Made by a program: the position numbers and the translations under genes. This document shows, one piece after another, positions 20,989 through 33,400 of a stretch of DNA of 64,000 bases (position 1 is its first letter; every line of letters begins with the position of its first letter). The notes under the pieces are model-generated. The model was not told the origin of the DNA and made no database searches. It saw nothing but the letters and a program-made list of their open reading frames with translations. The stretch is taken from the NCBI RefSeq assembly GCF_020283565.1, contig NC_060059.1:28531838-28595837 (forward strand), read 5' to 3'. The stretch comes from Trifolium pratense. Lineage: Eukaryota; Streptophyta; Magnoliopsida; Fabales; Fabaceae.

Positions 20989-22548
20989 TCCTAATTTTAA
21001 TAATAAAGAATCGACATTATTTTTAATTAATATTATTAGTAATTAGTTCTTACTAATGTAATTAGTTCTTATTATAGATATGAATTTTACCGCATTTAAT
21101 AATGAATACTTTTCGTAAATAAAATGTTAGACACGCAAAATCATATCCAGAGATATGGCTATTGTGATGACGGTCAGGCAGCAATTTGAGAAAACGATTC
21201 TTTATTTTTTTGTTAGAGAAACGATTCTTATTTCTCAAATGAAATGTGAGTTACATTATTTATAAGAAGAAAAAAATATTTAAGGATAAAAAGGTGATAA
21301 GATTGTGATAGGATAATAACTAGATAAGTTTCTACCCAAAAGAAAAGAAACTAGATAAGTGCATCAAACACATGATAGAATAAATAGTAATCTAGTTTTT
21401 TTTTTTTTTTGGTAGAAACTTATCTAGTTATTTACTATTTTTTGTGCTCGTAAAGTTACGATCACAATTATTGATCAACTGTTAATATGATTTTCTTATC
21501 ATGTGTCCATCAAATGCACAATAGGATAGGATAAGTGTTTTTCTTGTCACTATCATATTATAATTATTCTATTATGTCTCTATCTTATCTTGGGCGTCAA
21601 ACGAACCCATAATAATTAGTGGAAGTTTTTTTTTAATGGAATTATTTCATTTTTATGAAAGAGGAAAAATTGCGGATTTACTTCTAAATTAAGAGATATC
21701 GGTGGATTTTTTTTCTGAGGAACCAATGAAAAATGAAGTACAACATTGTACTTAACTTTTAACCCAAGTGGGGGCATTAGTGTGATGGAACATGGTTTTG
21801 GTTCATTGGGTTGGGCTGAGTTGTACTCTATTCTGGCCTGCCCGCTTGAAGTTGAGAGTTGGGCCATGGGATTTGGGCGAAGGCCTAAATATCCTGGTCT
21901 CTAGAATAGAGGGAACCGCATAAGGTTGGCTTTACAGAGCAGTGAACACCTCCTGCTCTTGACAGTGAAGGGATAATAGGCTGATGTACTCTCAGTCCAC
22001 ATAATCTGATGGGCTTAGCACATTGAACCATCACTTTTATGAAAGAAGTAACCAAAAAAATAATACTTAACTTTTTCTAAAAAAAAAAAAACATTATACA
22101 TAACTAAAAATTAATAATACCAAAATCCCTCAAAATAATTAAGACCTTCCTTTGGAATTTATTTGTCCTTTTTGTAGGATCATTGTCTAATTTTCACCCG
22201 TTATTTCTTTATCTAATTATTTTACGTCTTTTCTTTAAGATATAATAATATGTAAAAAAGAATTAAATGATTTCTTACTCAAAGAATCAATTTGGAAAAA
22301 CAACACTAATTGTTAAAAAATTTAAAATTACTATCTTTTTTTTAATTTACGTGATTTAGTCATTAGAATCTTTTTATTTTTCAGAAAAAGTGGTAATGAT
22401 TAAAATTTGAGTAACATCATAATATATTTTATATGTGTGTAATCACAATGTTAGTAATTATTTTGCATTTGTATCATTTACCATATAAGCTCTAATTCCT
22501 CTTTTTAGGCTTGTCCAAATCCACATCACCTATTTGATTTAGTTTCTC
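20989..22548. other. Long non-coding stretch upstream of the B3 gene
   Basis: A+T-rich. An inverted pair TAACTAGATAAGTTTCTACC (21317-21336) and its complement (21411-21430) marks a degraded MITE-like fold-back. The patch at about 21830-22030 is G+C-richer but has no clear frame or tRNA-like fold. I see no gene here. Confidence 0.5.
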
Positions 22549-22558
22549 TATAAAATAA
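22549..22558 (+). promoter_or_regulatory. Candidate TATA box of the B3 gene
   Basis: CTATAAAATA lies about 95 bases upstream of the ATG. It would put transcription start near 22585 and a short A+T-rich 5' UTR ahead of the start codon. Confidence 0.5.
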
Positions 22559-22652
22559 TTCATTTTTCATTTGTAAATCATGTTCTTTAATTTCACTTAA
22601 TTAAAAAAGTTTATGCAACAAAACCTAAGATCAAAAAACATTTGCATTCTAT

Positions 22653-23135
22653 ATGGCTAACATTTACCCCTTCAACACAACATGCACCCATTTATCATTG
22701 GGTGTGTGTCCATGTCCCAAGTCAAAAGCACACACATATCACATTGGAAGAAGATGGTGGGGTTACTCAACCAACTTGATGCTATATGATGATCCTTGGA
22801 AGATCAAGAAAGTACTTCAAGAGAATGATCTTGATGATAAGCTAATGTTGGACAAAGATTTAGTAGAGGAGTTGGTGTTACCTGTGTTGGCTGCTGGTTC
22901 TGATGTTGAAAGAGGAACTTTGGTTAGGATTTTTGATTGCGACAACGAATCGAGGCATGTGTTGGTTCTCAAGAGATGTGAGGTTTGTTCAGCAAACTAT
23001 GTTTTCTTTGAGAATTGGTTCCATGATTTTGTTAGAAGAAGGGGATTGAAGAAAGGAGATGAGATTGGCTTCCATTGGGATCCATATATGAAACACTTTG
23101 ATTTCTCTGTTTTATTTAGGACTATTAGGATGTAG
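22653..23135 (+). CDS. B3 DNA-binding domain protein (small, single exon)
   Basis: A 160-residue protein encoded without introns. After about 40 variable residues, residues from 'YDDPWKIKKVLQENDL' to 'HFDFSVLFR' form a single B3 domain of the short REM/At2g33720-like group: 'KLMLDKDLVEELVLP', 'GTLVRIFDCDNESRHVLVLK', 'YVFFENWFHDFVRRRGLKKG', 'DEIGFHWDP'. Such proteins are nuclear and bind DNA through the pseudobarrel; the target of this one is unknown. There is no activation or dimerisation domain. The start is the first ATG of the frame, preceded by A+T-rich leader and a TATA-like box; the stop is TAG at 23133-23135. Frame and domain are intact, so it looks functional. Confidence 0.88.
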   Translation: MANIYPFNTTCTHLSLGVCPCPKSKAHTYHIGRRWWGYSTNLMLYDDPWKIKKVLQENDLDDKLMLDKDLVEELVLPVLAAGSDVERGTLVRIFDCDNESRHVLVLKRCEVCSANYVFFENWFHDFVRRRGLKKGDEIGFHWDPYMKHFDFSVLFRTIRM

Positions 23136-23251
23136 TAGCATGCATGCACTAGAAGAAATTATTTGTACTATGTTTTTGGGTGTTCTTTTACACAACCATG
23201 CATTACCCCCTCTTTTATTTTTTTGGTTTTCTGTTTTTTATTAATAATGGT

Positions 23252-23593
23252 TATGATAATATTATCAAATTCATTTTGTAGTCCTAACTGGTTCGATCGA
23301 TTAGTTTATCTCCAGTTGTTTACAGAGAATATCTGGTAACAAAAACTAAGCTGTCCAATAAATTGCATGTTACTTTGTGAAACACTCTGTTTTACTTTCT
23401 AGGCATAAATGCATAATGATATTATCTAAATTCATTTTGTAGTCCAAACTGATTCTAGTGATTAGTTGATCTCCAGTTGCGCACAAAAAATATATGGTAA
23501 AGAAAACTAAGTTGTCTAATAAATTGCTATGTCTTTTATGTTACTAGTTACTACTACATTTACATTTGCGAAACACTGTGTTTTACTTTCTAG
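23252..23593. repeat. Tandem duplication, period about 161 bp
   Basis: Two diverged copies (about 23252-23412 and 23413-23593), each containing ATTCATTTTGTAGTCC, CTCCAGTTG, AACTAAG and TTTTACTTTCTAG. The start of a third copy is seen at 24130 after an inserted MITE. No coding potential. Confidence 0.8.
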
Positions 23594-24129
23594 TAGGGGT
23601 GCTCACGGTATGGTTTGGTTTGGTTCGGTTTTGAGTATAAAAGTCATTCTAATCGAGAGATAAAAATGTATACGGTTCGGTTTGGCTCGGTTGATTTTTA
23701 AAAAGTCTGGTTCGGTTAGTTTTTAAAAAGTCATCCAAACTAAACCAAACCAATGCGGTTAGGGTTGGTTCGGTTTGTGCGGTTTGTCACGATATAAAAA
23801 ATAAGACAATATTTCCAACTTGTTACAAAATAAACATAGAAAAATTTATTTTATTGTTTATATGCTACAATATGCATATACATAAATTGCATATATATAA
23901 TAATTGATAGAGTTAATTTGGGTTGATTGTTAATAGTTGATAGAGTTAAGTTAAGTATTGCGGTTTGGTTTGGTTTTCTGAAATGAAAACCGCAAATCAA
24001 ACCAGACCGTGCGGTTTAGAAGATAAATGATCCGTGCGGCTAAAATTAAATGTGTTTTTTGCGGTTTTAGTTTGGATTGGTTCGGTTTGCGATTTTACTT
24101 TTGGATTTGTTCGGATACGAACACCCCTA
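23594..24129. mobile_element. hAT-type MITE, 536 bp, with exact target duplication
   Basis: It has TAGGGGTG and CACCCCTA ends and an interior of GGTTTGGTTCGGTTT repeats that are inverted on the right side. A perfect 8-bp duplication CTTTCTAG flanks it (23586-23593 and 24130-24137). The equivalent site in the first tandem copy (about 23395-23402) is empty, confirming the insertion. Confidence 0.92.
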
Positions 24130-24137
24130 CTTTCTAG

Positions 24138-24827
24138 ACATAAATGAATAATGATATGGCTAAGACTCGGCTCCAATTTTTAGAGAGAAATTTCACCTTC
24201 TCTATAACTTTTCTCTTCATAATCCATTTTAGATGGGGTGATTTTAAATCATTTGTTTGGTTTAGAGTCACCCGTTTACATTGATTTTTCTTTTTTTTTT
24301 TTTTATTTTATTGTCTAAATGCGGCTTTATTTGCGTTGTTTGAGTTCTCATTTGATTCAGATTGACATATCAAATTTGATCTATATATTTAATCAATGAC
24401 TTAGACGTTGACGTTACAGATTCGAAAGTATGGATCTTCTAGTCACTTTTGTAGACATTTTACCATTTCATGTTATTCATCTTTTCAGTTTTAGCGACGT
24501 GTTGTTTTCATTGTTGTTCTTTTTTATTTATATAGTATAAGTATGAAGTTTCCACCAGTGTTTTAGAAATGATTAATCTCTGTCGAAAAACTTGTTAGAC
24601 AAGCATGATGGATCTCCATACGCAAGAATTAGGAATCAAATAACCACTTGCTTAAAAGGAAAAAAAAACGAGTTATGATATATTGGCCCGAGTCCGGTCC
24701 CTGTTGGTCTACGGATTAAATGGATTGACCAGCGTACCATTACAGAATAAAAAATATTTTTAAAAAAAAAAAGAAACTAAAAAATGGTATCATAAGAATT
24801 CTTTTTTGAAAAACTAAAAAAACAATA
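24138..24827. other. A+T-rich non-coding stretch
   Basis: I see no open frame of note, no repeat ends and no RNA gene. Confidence 0.4.
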
Positions 24828-25716
24828 TCTATTACTAATATATTAAAATCGATTACCACCAAAGTTACTAATTTATCTTTGTTACTTTTAACCACGTTGT
24901 AAGTTTTATATACTTCATTGTAATTTCAATAAAAAAAATATTAAAAAAAATATAGAAAGATGATATGCTTAAATATAGGAACAAAACATACTATAGATAA
25001 CAACAAAAACAGAACAATCTATACATAAAAATAGGGGGGAAACAATAAAAAATTATAGAAAATTTAGTAAATAAAAAAATTATAGAAAAAACCGCATAAA
25101 AATAGAAATATAGAAATAATAAAAAATATAATTAATTGGCCAGACAGGCGCGTTATGTCAAAAAAAAAGATAAGTCTTATGTTGTGGTCAATTTGTTAAT
25201 AAAAAATTGTTGTTGCTAAATAAAGATGTGTCTTATGTTATGATGAGTTTGTTAATAAAAGATTTTTGTTGCTACTAAAAAAATCAAGAGTATTGTTGGT
25301 ATTATAAAAAGTCCACACCAAAACTCATGTATTCTCTTTATATATAGATATAGATATAGATATAGATATAGATATAAACGAAACTAAACAATATTACTAC
25401 AAAGTTTACTAAATTATCCTAAATATTCCTAATAAAATTTCTAATTTTTTATTAAAAATATATACGAAACCATTATTTATCACTTAAACATAAAAATTGA
25501 ATAAATAAGTTTACAAGAAGTAACTAACACTTTTGTCAAAAAATAAAAATAAATAAATAATTAACACAATAATTCTACTTATATTTTAACAATATTATTA
25601 TATAACAAATTTTTAAATATTTAATTTTAAATAAATTGTCTACATTAATATACTGACAAACTCAAATATCGAATAAAAGTCAATAGACCCGTGCGAATGC
25701 ACGGGTCTTTAACTAG
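24828..25716 (+). mobile_element. Non-autonomous Helitron, 889 bp, both ends visible
   Basis: It starts TCTATTACTAATATATTAAA after an A and ends with the hairpin GACCCGTGCGAATGCACGGG-TC followed by TTTAACTAG and then T. This is the TC...CTAG structure inserted between A and T, without target duplication. It contains a short (TAGATA)n array (25344-25374) and no gene. Confidence 0.88.
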
Positions 25717-26045
25717 TTAATGTTAATAATTTTATACTATAACATGTAAGTTGCAAGTAATAAATAAATAAACTACAAATGATATTCAATAGAAAAAATT
25801 GGCCATTTATATATAGTTTGTGACATTGTTATGATTTTAGCTATCTTTTCCATGCAGCTAATACTGTGAGTTAAATCAATAAAAAAAATCACATGATATA
25901 TGTCTGGTTGTGATATTTTATGATTTTATGATTTTATCTTTCTATATTTTCTATATAAATCAATGAGGGAGAAGAACATGTATGTTTGTTGTGTCGTGAA
26001 GAAAAAAGAAAAAAGAAAACAATATGTCGCTATTAGAGTGCTATA

Positions 26046-26146
<101 letters not shown>

Positions 26147-26643
26147 AGTGTACACTTCTTTATTTTTGGAGACATTTAGTATTGGACATGAGACAAATTA
26201 TAAGTGATAAAAGGTACTACTTTTTTTATAAGCTAGAAATTTATTAGTGTAGATTAAATTCATGCCTGTTTCGGCCTACGATAAAAATAAACGATAATAC
26301 AGGGATTTTGTGATCACAACGACACAACCGACCAAATGTTGATCTAGAACCAAGACCTATAAGTCTAACCAGTACAACAAATACAGCAAATAATGTTCTA
26401 TCATATCATATTATTACAAAATTGTGCAAACTTATGCCTTGCATTAAATAAGAAGCAAGACAGATGATACTAACCAGCATGCGTGTGTTGATTTCATTTC
26501 AATAGCATCTCACTTGTCCAGAGTGCAACCTCAACAGCCAAATTAAGGGATCACTTGCCTTTAGAGCTTATTTATTTGTTGCAATCATGAGCAGACTGCA
26601 TCAGTGACATTACTAACCACTTCCATAAGTAACAGTCTTTCTC

Positions 26644-29600
26644 TTACTTCTTACGCTGCCTGTTGTGTTTAATTTTAATATGCTTTCGACCAGACTTATC
26701 AACACCACCAGTGCCCAGCGAGAAACTCCCTCCAGCGTTAAATTCTAGACTGCCGGAAGCCAGAAATGGAGATGGATTCTGTGGAGCAATATTCTGTTGA
26801 CCCCCAAACTGGAAAGGATTCGCTGCTGGTGGAGTTGGTGCACCGAATACAAAATTTGATTGAACCGGGGGAGGTTGTTGACCAAATACAGGAGTGACGG
26901 ATGGAGTTGCTTGAACTGTATCCTCGGCCATACTGTCCTCCATGCTCGTTTGATCATTATTAACAGAAGCTGTCCCAAATGCAAAGACAGGACTAGGGTT
27001 TCCAAAAGCAGGCTGTGTATTGGTAGTAGCTGCAGCTGAATTAAATGAGAATGGAGGAACTGATGCACCTGTAGATGATCCAAACACCATGGGAGAACTG
27101 GTGGAAGTAGACGGAGTGGATGTTCCAAAGGAAACCCCAGAAGTAGATGATGATGATGATGATGAACTAAAGGGAGTACCAAACAGAGATGACTTGCTGG
27201 GCTGCCAACTCGGAAGTCCAAATGAAGTAGAATTTGTGCCACTATTGGAGTTAACAGGGTTGGCTTCCAAAGAGGAGGCAGCGGTGCTTTGTCCAGAAAT
27301 TGTACCAGAGTTAAAAATATTTGTTGCAGGACTTGAACAAGGGAGCGACGGAGTCCCTGAAGAAAAAGCTGTATTCCCGGTCAACTCAACTAATGGGGAT
27401 GATGTAGATGACCCAAATGCCACAGACTGACTCTGAGTCGAAGTTGCAAAACCACTAGTAGCACTTGGTGCCAGAGTACCAACGGAAGACCCACTTATAG
27501 TGCCAAAGATAGAACCCTGAGTCTGGGACTGGCTATTTGCAGATGTTGCCGACGAACTAAAGCCAAAAATGCTATTCCCGGTACTTCCAACAGCAGCAGA
27601 AGAGCTTCCGAAGGAAGTGGTTCCAAGATTACCAATTCCAGTATTCTGTTCTCCCTTGGTTTCCACTGGTTCTGTGGAAGATGATAGAGGTAAACTTGTT
27701 GATGGCGAAGGAGTGGATCCAAATGTGAAAAGGGAAGTTGTGGAAGATGAAGACACCATCACTGGGGCAGAGGTGCTGGTTGTCATGCTGGGTATGGAAG
27801 TTACAGCGGCACTGATGCTGCTGCTTGTTGCAAGGGATGAACTACTGAACATATTCTGACTAGTAGAATTATTTGTAACCACAGGAAGAAATGGGGAGGA
27901 AAATACAGGGCTTGGAGCAGCAGATCCATTACTTGAACTAGAACTGTTACCAAAAGTAAATATATTTGTGGGTGATGTTAACAATGATGTAGATGCTGAA
28001 GATGGTTCTGATGATGGAGCAGGGAATCCAGAAACTCTATTAGTCTTGGCATCAGCATTATCTGATTCATGAACTTTTGGCACTGAATCAACATTACCAG
28101 CAGCAGAACTGTAAATGAAGGGGTAATTAGTGCATTGAATGTTGTATCACTTCACTGAATATAATGTAGGATGTGGCTATATCTATTTCCATTCAACAGT
28201 GCATCAAATTAAAACTATAATTATAATCATGGTTTACATCACAGAAATCAGAGTCAAAATGTATAAAGTAAACAGGAAATAAGTTCAAAATGCATTTTCA
28301 ACGAGATTATAAAATCAAAGTTGAAGATAACACAACACAGCATGATAAATTAGTTTAATCAACAAGTCTGACTCTGACTGTGAGTGCAAAATGTGTTCTG
28401 CGAGTCAAATGATACCTAAGCAATAACAGGGAATAATGGAAAGCACTAAATGAAGACATATGAGTATACCGTAGCTAACACAGGAAAAGGTAGAAGTTAA
28501 TTATGAAAGAAAAGATATACTCCAAAATGCAAAATGAGATTACTAATCCAGAAACAAAAAATTCTTCGCTGATGAAAATGTCAATAGAACAGCCAGAACA
28601 AAACACAATTACACTGACCTGGTCGAGCATAGCTTTGAGTCAGGAGCTCCACCAAATTTGAAAAAAGTAGAGTCACCACCAACTGATGAAGAGGAAGTAA
28701 ACGGCACTAGTGGAACACTGTCATTATTTTTGTTGAACCCAAAATTAACTGATGGAGCATCAGTAGCACTTGTTTCCTTTGATGGTGCAGCGTTATCCAA
28801 ACCAAATACTGGACCTGTTTTAGTGGACTCTTTTGGTTGATCATCAGCACCTGTCAGCTCTGTCGAAGGAACAAAATTATTCCCAAAGTTAAACAGGGGA
28901 GGATCAGCAACTGATCCATTTGGTGAAGTAGGCTTGTCAGAACTTAAATTAGTGTGCTTCGATGTTTTAACTGCACCCATATTTGAATTAACAGTAGGAC
29001 CAGCGGCAATAGACGAAGTTATTGATGTTGGTGCGTCAACCTTCTCATCAACTATCAAACTATCATGTGTCCTAAGTTTACCATCTGCTGTAAAACTTTT
29101 GGATGACATCACTACAGATGAACCTGGTGGCGTCTCCTGTACAGGTTTTTCAATGGCAGAGGCTGTTTTCTCAGCCACAGCAGTAGAGCCTTTTGTGTCT
29201 TTCCTAGATGTAGAGAAAGGAGAGGCAGCTCCATTAGGACATGCATCATCATCATCATCATCCAACTCCAGAAAATCCTATGAGAGAAGGAGGGAGAGGA
29301 AAAAACAGTCAATAATAATCACGGTCTAATATTAAATCATGCTTCGCTTGAAAACTCAACTCACTTCATATTATCAGGAATCAAAAATCAAAGGTGAAAA
29401 CAAAAAACACCTAGGCAACTGCTCCAATCATCATGTGATAACTAAGTGGACGAAAGAAAGAATAAAAAACTAAATATAAATATAGTAAAGAACTAAATAT
29501 AAATATAAATATAAATATAAATAGAGTTTTTTTTAGAGATTTTTTCAGAACTTACATTTTTTAAGTTCCAAAAAAAGTAACGACAGATATCAATTAGATA

Positions 29601-30405
29601 ACAATTTTTCAGAACTTAAAGATTAACTACAGCAGTCCATCAACTAGATAACAATTTAAAGAAATCTAACTCACCTCATGTGCACTCATACAGAAAGCCC
29701 TCTTTTTTGAGGGAGGGTCAGAAGAAACTTCAGATTTTCCAATAGACATGACTTGGTTCCTTGGGACAGTAGAGTCTGAACCAGTTACTGCTGGAATTAA
29801 TCCATTATTCAGAGAAACAGGCTTCAGACCATTTTCCATCTTGCTCCTCTTTGATGTCAACTTTTGAGCACTAGCAGACAAACTTCTAAGAGTATCATCT
29901 AATTCATTATCCTGGACACTATCCAACAATTTTGATGAATCTACTGTCTCCATGCTTCGGAGAGCTTGTCCTCGTAACATGGAAGATGACAACTTCGTTG
30001 GAGATTTATCATTCACATTTGGCATCCTTAGTATCGACGATTTTTCTTTGGGAGAAACCATCTTATCAAGTTGCTGCAGTATTTTTGAGGCCATCTCACT
30101 AGATTTTGATGGTAAAGGAGGAAAGCTGCTACTAGGCATGGTGTCATCTTCATTTTCTGCTGAGGATTTGCTATGGCTATGCTTAACTTCACCGGACAGA
30201 ATAGGCTTCTGCATGGACAATGAAGATTGCTGAGCAGCATTAATAATACCAACCCCGCTACTAGTTATAGGCAGAGGGCTGTCTGAGTGAGTCAGGGTCA
30301 ATCCTTTAGAGGATAGAAGATTAGCCTTGTGACGGATTCGGCGTATAGGACCTAAAGATCCTATATCATTGCCTAATACAGAACTTCTACGTTTTAATCC
30401 CTGCA

Positions 30406-30437
<32 letters not shown>

Positions 30438-33400
30438 TCAGTAAAATATCCCTTGAAAAACCTTTAAATATTATAAAAGGATAGATCTAATAATCAAAAG
30501 TTACCCCTTGTTTAGTTCCAGAAAGTACACCATGATCGAGTGCATGCTGAGTTGAAGATGATGGCCCATCTTCAACATGAATCCCAGCACCCTGTAAAGT
30601 GAGGAAAAATATATTAATTTCGGCTTCAGAAATATCTTAATCTAAAATACTTTCAGTGAATGGCAAACCTTGAGTCTGGAGGCTGGATAAACTCTAGGAT
30701 AAGGTGTTGCAGCCATATTATATATTGCCGATCTGCCACGAGATCTTGGGGTCAAAAAACCATTTTCAGAAACCCTAGCATGGTTAGTAGCCCTTGGCAC
30801 AATTGACATAACAGGGGATTTTTGAACAAAGTGATGGCCTTTCAGTAGAATTGAATCCTCCCCGGTAGGACTTCGCGAGCCTACCATTAATGGGGATACC
30901 TGGGAAGGCCTGCTCTCCATGTAAGCCTTTCCTAGTTGCGCAGGTGAAGCAACACCTTCAACAGAAATCTATACACAGTATATGATTGTACATGTTAAAT
31001 AGAACATGATGTGGTTTCACATCCATAACATGTAATATAATAATATATATACATATAAAGATAATGAAGAAAATTGTCATACACTGAAAGTGGAATGTGG
31101 GGTGGAAACAACATGGTTTTCGATCCCATTTTCTAATGCTGGGGTTTGGGGATACTCTTCCTTTTGGTTACGAGGCAACACTGATTCTAATGGAACCACT
31201 TCTGTCCTCTTTCCTTCTTCCCTGGCAGCTGTATCTACGGATCTAGAATGCATAAGCTCTACCAAATGATCAATCTCTGATCTGTGGAAAAGTATACACT
31301 TTATCATGTACAAAACCAACAAGAAGCAATCACAAAAGACACATAGAAATTAAGAAGAAGCATATTGCAAGTTTGAAAACAAGTAAGTTTTAATAAATTA
31401 GAAAGGAAATGGAATTATAACCATCAAGCATATTCCACCAAGTAGACTCAACTACATGGATCAAACAATGACAACATATATTGTATTAAAAAGAACAAAT
31501 TATTGCATTATTGTTTACCAATTCATGTCATCCAGATTCAAAAAAGTTTTATGTCAACTGTCAGGAGCAGCCAACCCAACAACAACCTCCTCTTTTGCTC
31601 TCATATAAATAAACAAACCAAAATTATTTTATTGACACAAGACAATACAAACCATCTAAACTTTAATATCATACAAAAAGCAAAATCAAGTAAATGCACA
31701 CCATTATTAGAAATAAAATTGAAAATCAGATGAATATATATCTGCTTAAACCACTGATAAAGCCAATATTTCACTGTATGACATCACAACATGCAACACA
31801 GAACTTCCTTGGTTGTCACAGGAAGAGGTAATCCTAATCATAATATACTATAAGACAATTGGGATTAAGTAAAATAATCTTAGTTATTCACGTCTGATTG
31901 GACAATCAAAAGATTAGCTATTCTGCCTCTGACCTGATATGCCCAATGTGTTTTTGTTTGAGTATATAGAAATAATAGATCCAAAATGCAGTGTAAACAA
32001 GTTTATCAAATGTAGAAAATAAATACATTTATCGAGCAACCCAATACCAATCAGTTATGCCACATGTACAAAGCAGACCTGGTAAAAGTCTGATGCGTTA
32101 ACATTTTCTCAAGCTCAGGTAAACCAACTTCAGCAGATAGGTTAATCTGATCACTACTTTCGCCTCGTACTCTTTGTTGCTTGCCAGATGACTCATTTGC
32201 AACCTGTACCTCCTCATACAACAAAAAATAACAGAAACCATCAATTATGCAAGCAACAATATTAAAAAAATAATAAAAGTTAGACAAGAATCATGCACAG
32301 TGACTAATGCGAGCATGGATGGCTCTGTACATTGAAGGAAGCATATTCGGATCCAGTTCAAGTTGTCGTTGAACAAGTTGTGAGAGTTTGCTTGAAGGAT
32401 ACCCATTATGTCTAGAACAAGATTCCAAACCATTGCCTAGAGAGGAAGGGTACAGGTGCTATGCAAAGTTCCTCCACACTCCTAGCTATCGTTCTCTTTA
32501 AACAAGATCTGAGTATACCTCCTTTCCACATGCTTCAAGCATCCATGCTCATATCAGTAATAACAGCAACCACTGATGAATAACGCTCTTCAACACAATG
32601 TTATCAATAACAGATGGCGGATCTTGACAGCCAGCCAAATATCTGCCATATAAATATGGCTCATTGATAAAAAAATCCTTTTTAATTATATTTTGTTTGG
32701 TGAATAGAGACAGAGAGAAAAGGGAAGTCTTACTACTAGCCATTAGCCAACCATCGTGAATTCCTATCTTCAAAAAAATTAGGGTTTTATAATCTTAAAG
32801 CACCATAAGAGCAAAATCTGATTGAGTCATATGTATTATTATCGAATGGCATATTCTTGAGGTTATTTCGAAAATCAAAATCATTGCATTTCACCATGCA
32901 CGATTTATATTTTATGTAATTCACAAATGCTAGTAACTATTAAAACCCCATGCTCACAGTATTATTGAGGCAAATGGAAGACCATGGCAGAAAGCCAGAT
33001 ATCCACCATAAAATACCATGGCACCGCCATCCTTCACGAATTGCTCATGGTGGTTGTAAACAATCCACCACCGCAATTCCCCATGGCGCCACCATGGCCG
33101 ATTTTGACAACACCGCGTGCTTATATATCTACATTTACCAAGCATTAAGCAATAATTCATTTATATGGAATAATTATAGCAATTACAAACATAAACACTT
33201 TTGAGTCTACTTCATCTCCTACCTAGATAACTAACAATAGAGTGCAATACCCAACCAAACGTGCTACAATATATTTCAACGCACTGTAATCCTGCTTACC
33301 AACACAACTAAATCATTCCATGAAAACTTGATCCATTACAAAATATGTTGTAGTTAAGTACCAACAAGGTTTTAAACAACATTTTTTCAGGAAAACTAAC

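Noticed and set aside
21616..21867. 83-codon minus-strand frame
   Set aside because: No recognisable motif, no splice partners, and its surroundings look like degraded repeat DNA.
26745..27859. Overlapping frames of 75-165 codons on both strands within the last NUP1 exons
   Set aside because: They overlap the Ser/Thr/FG-rich coding frame that joins correctly with the other exons. Low-complexity composition creates long alternative frames by chance.
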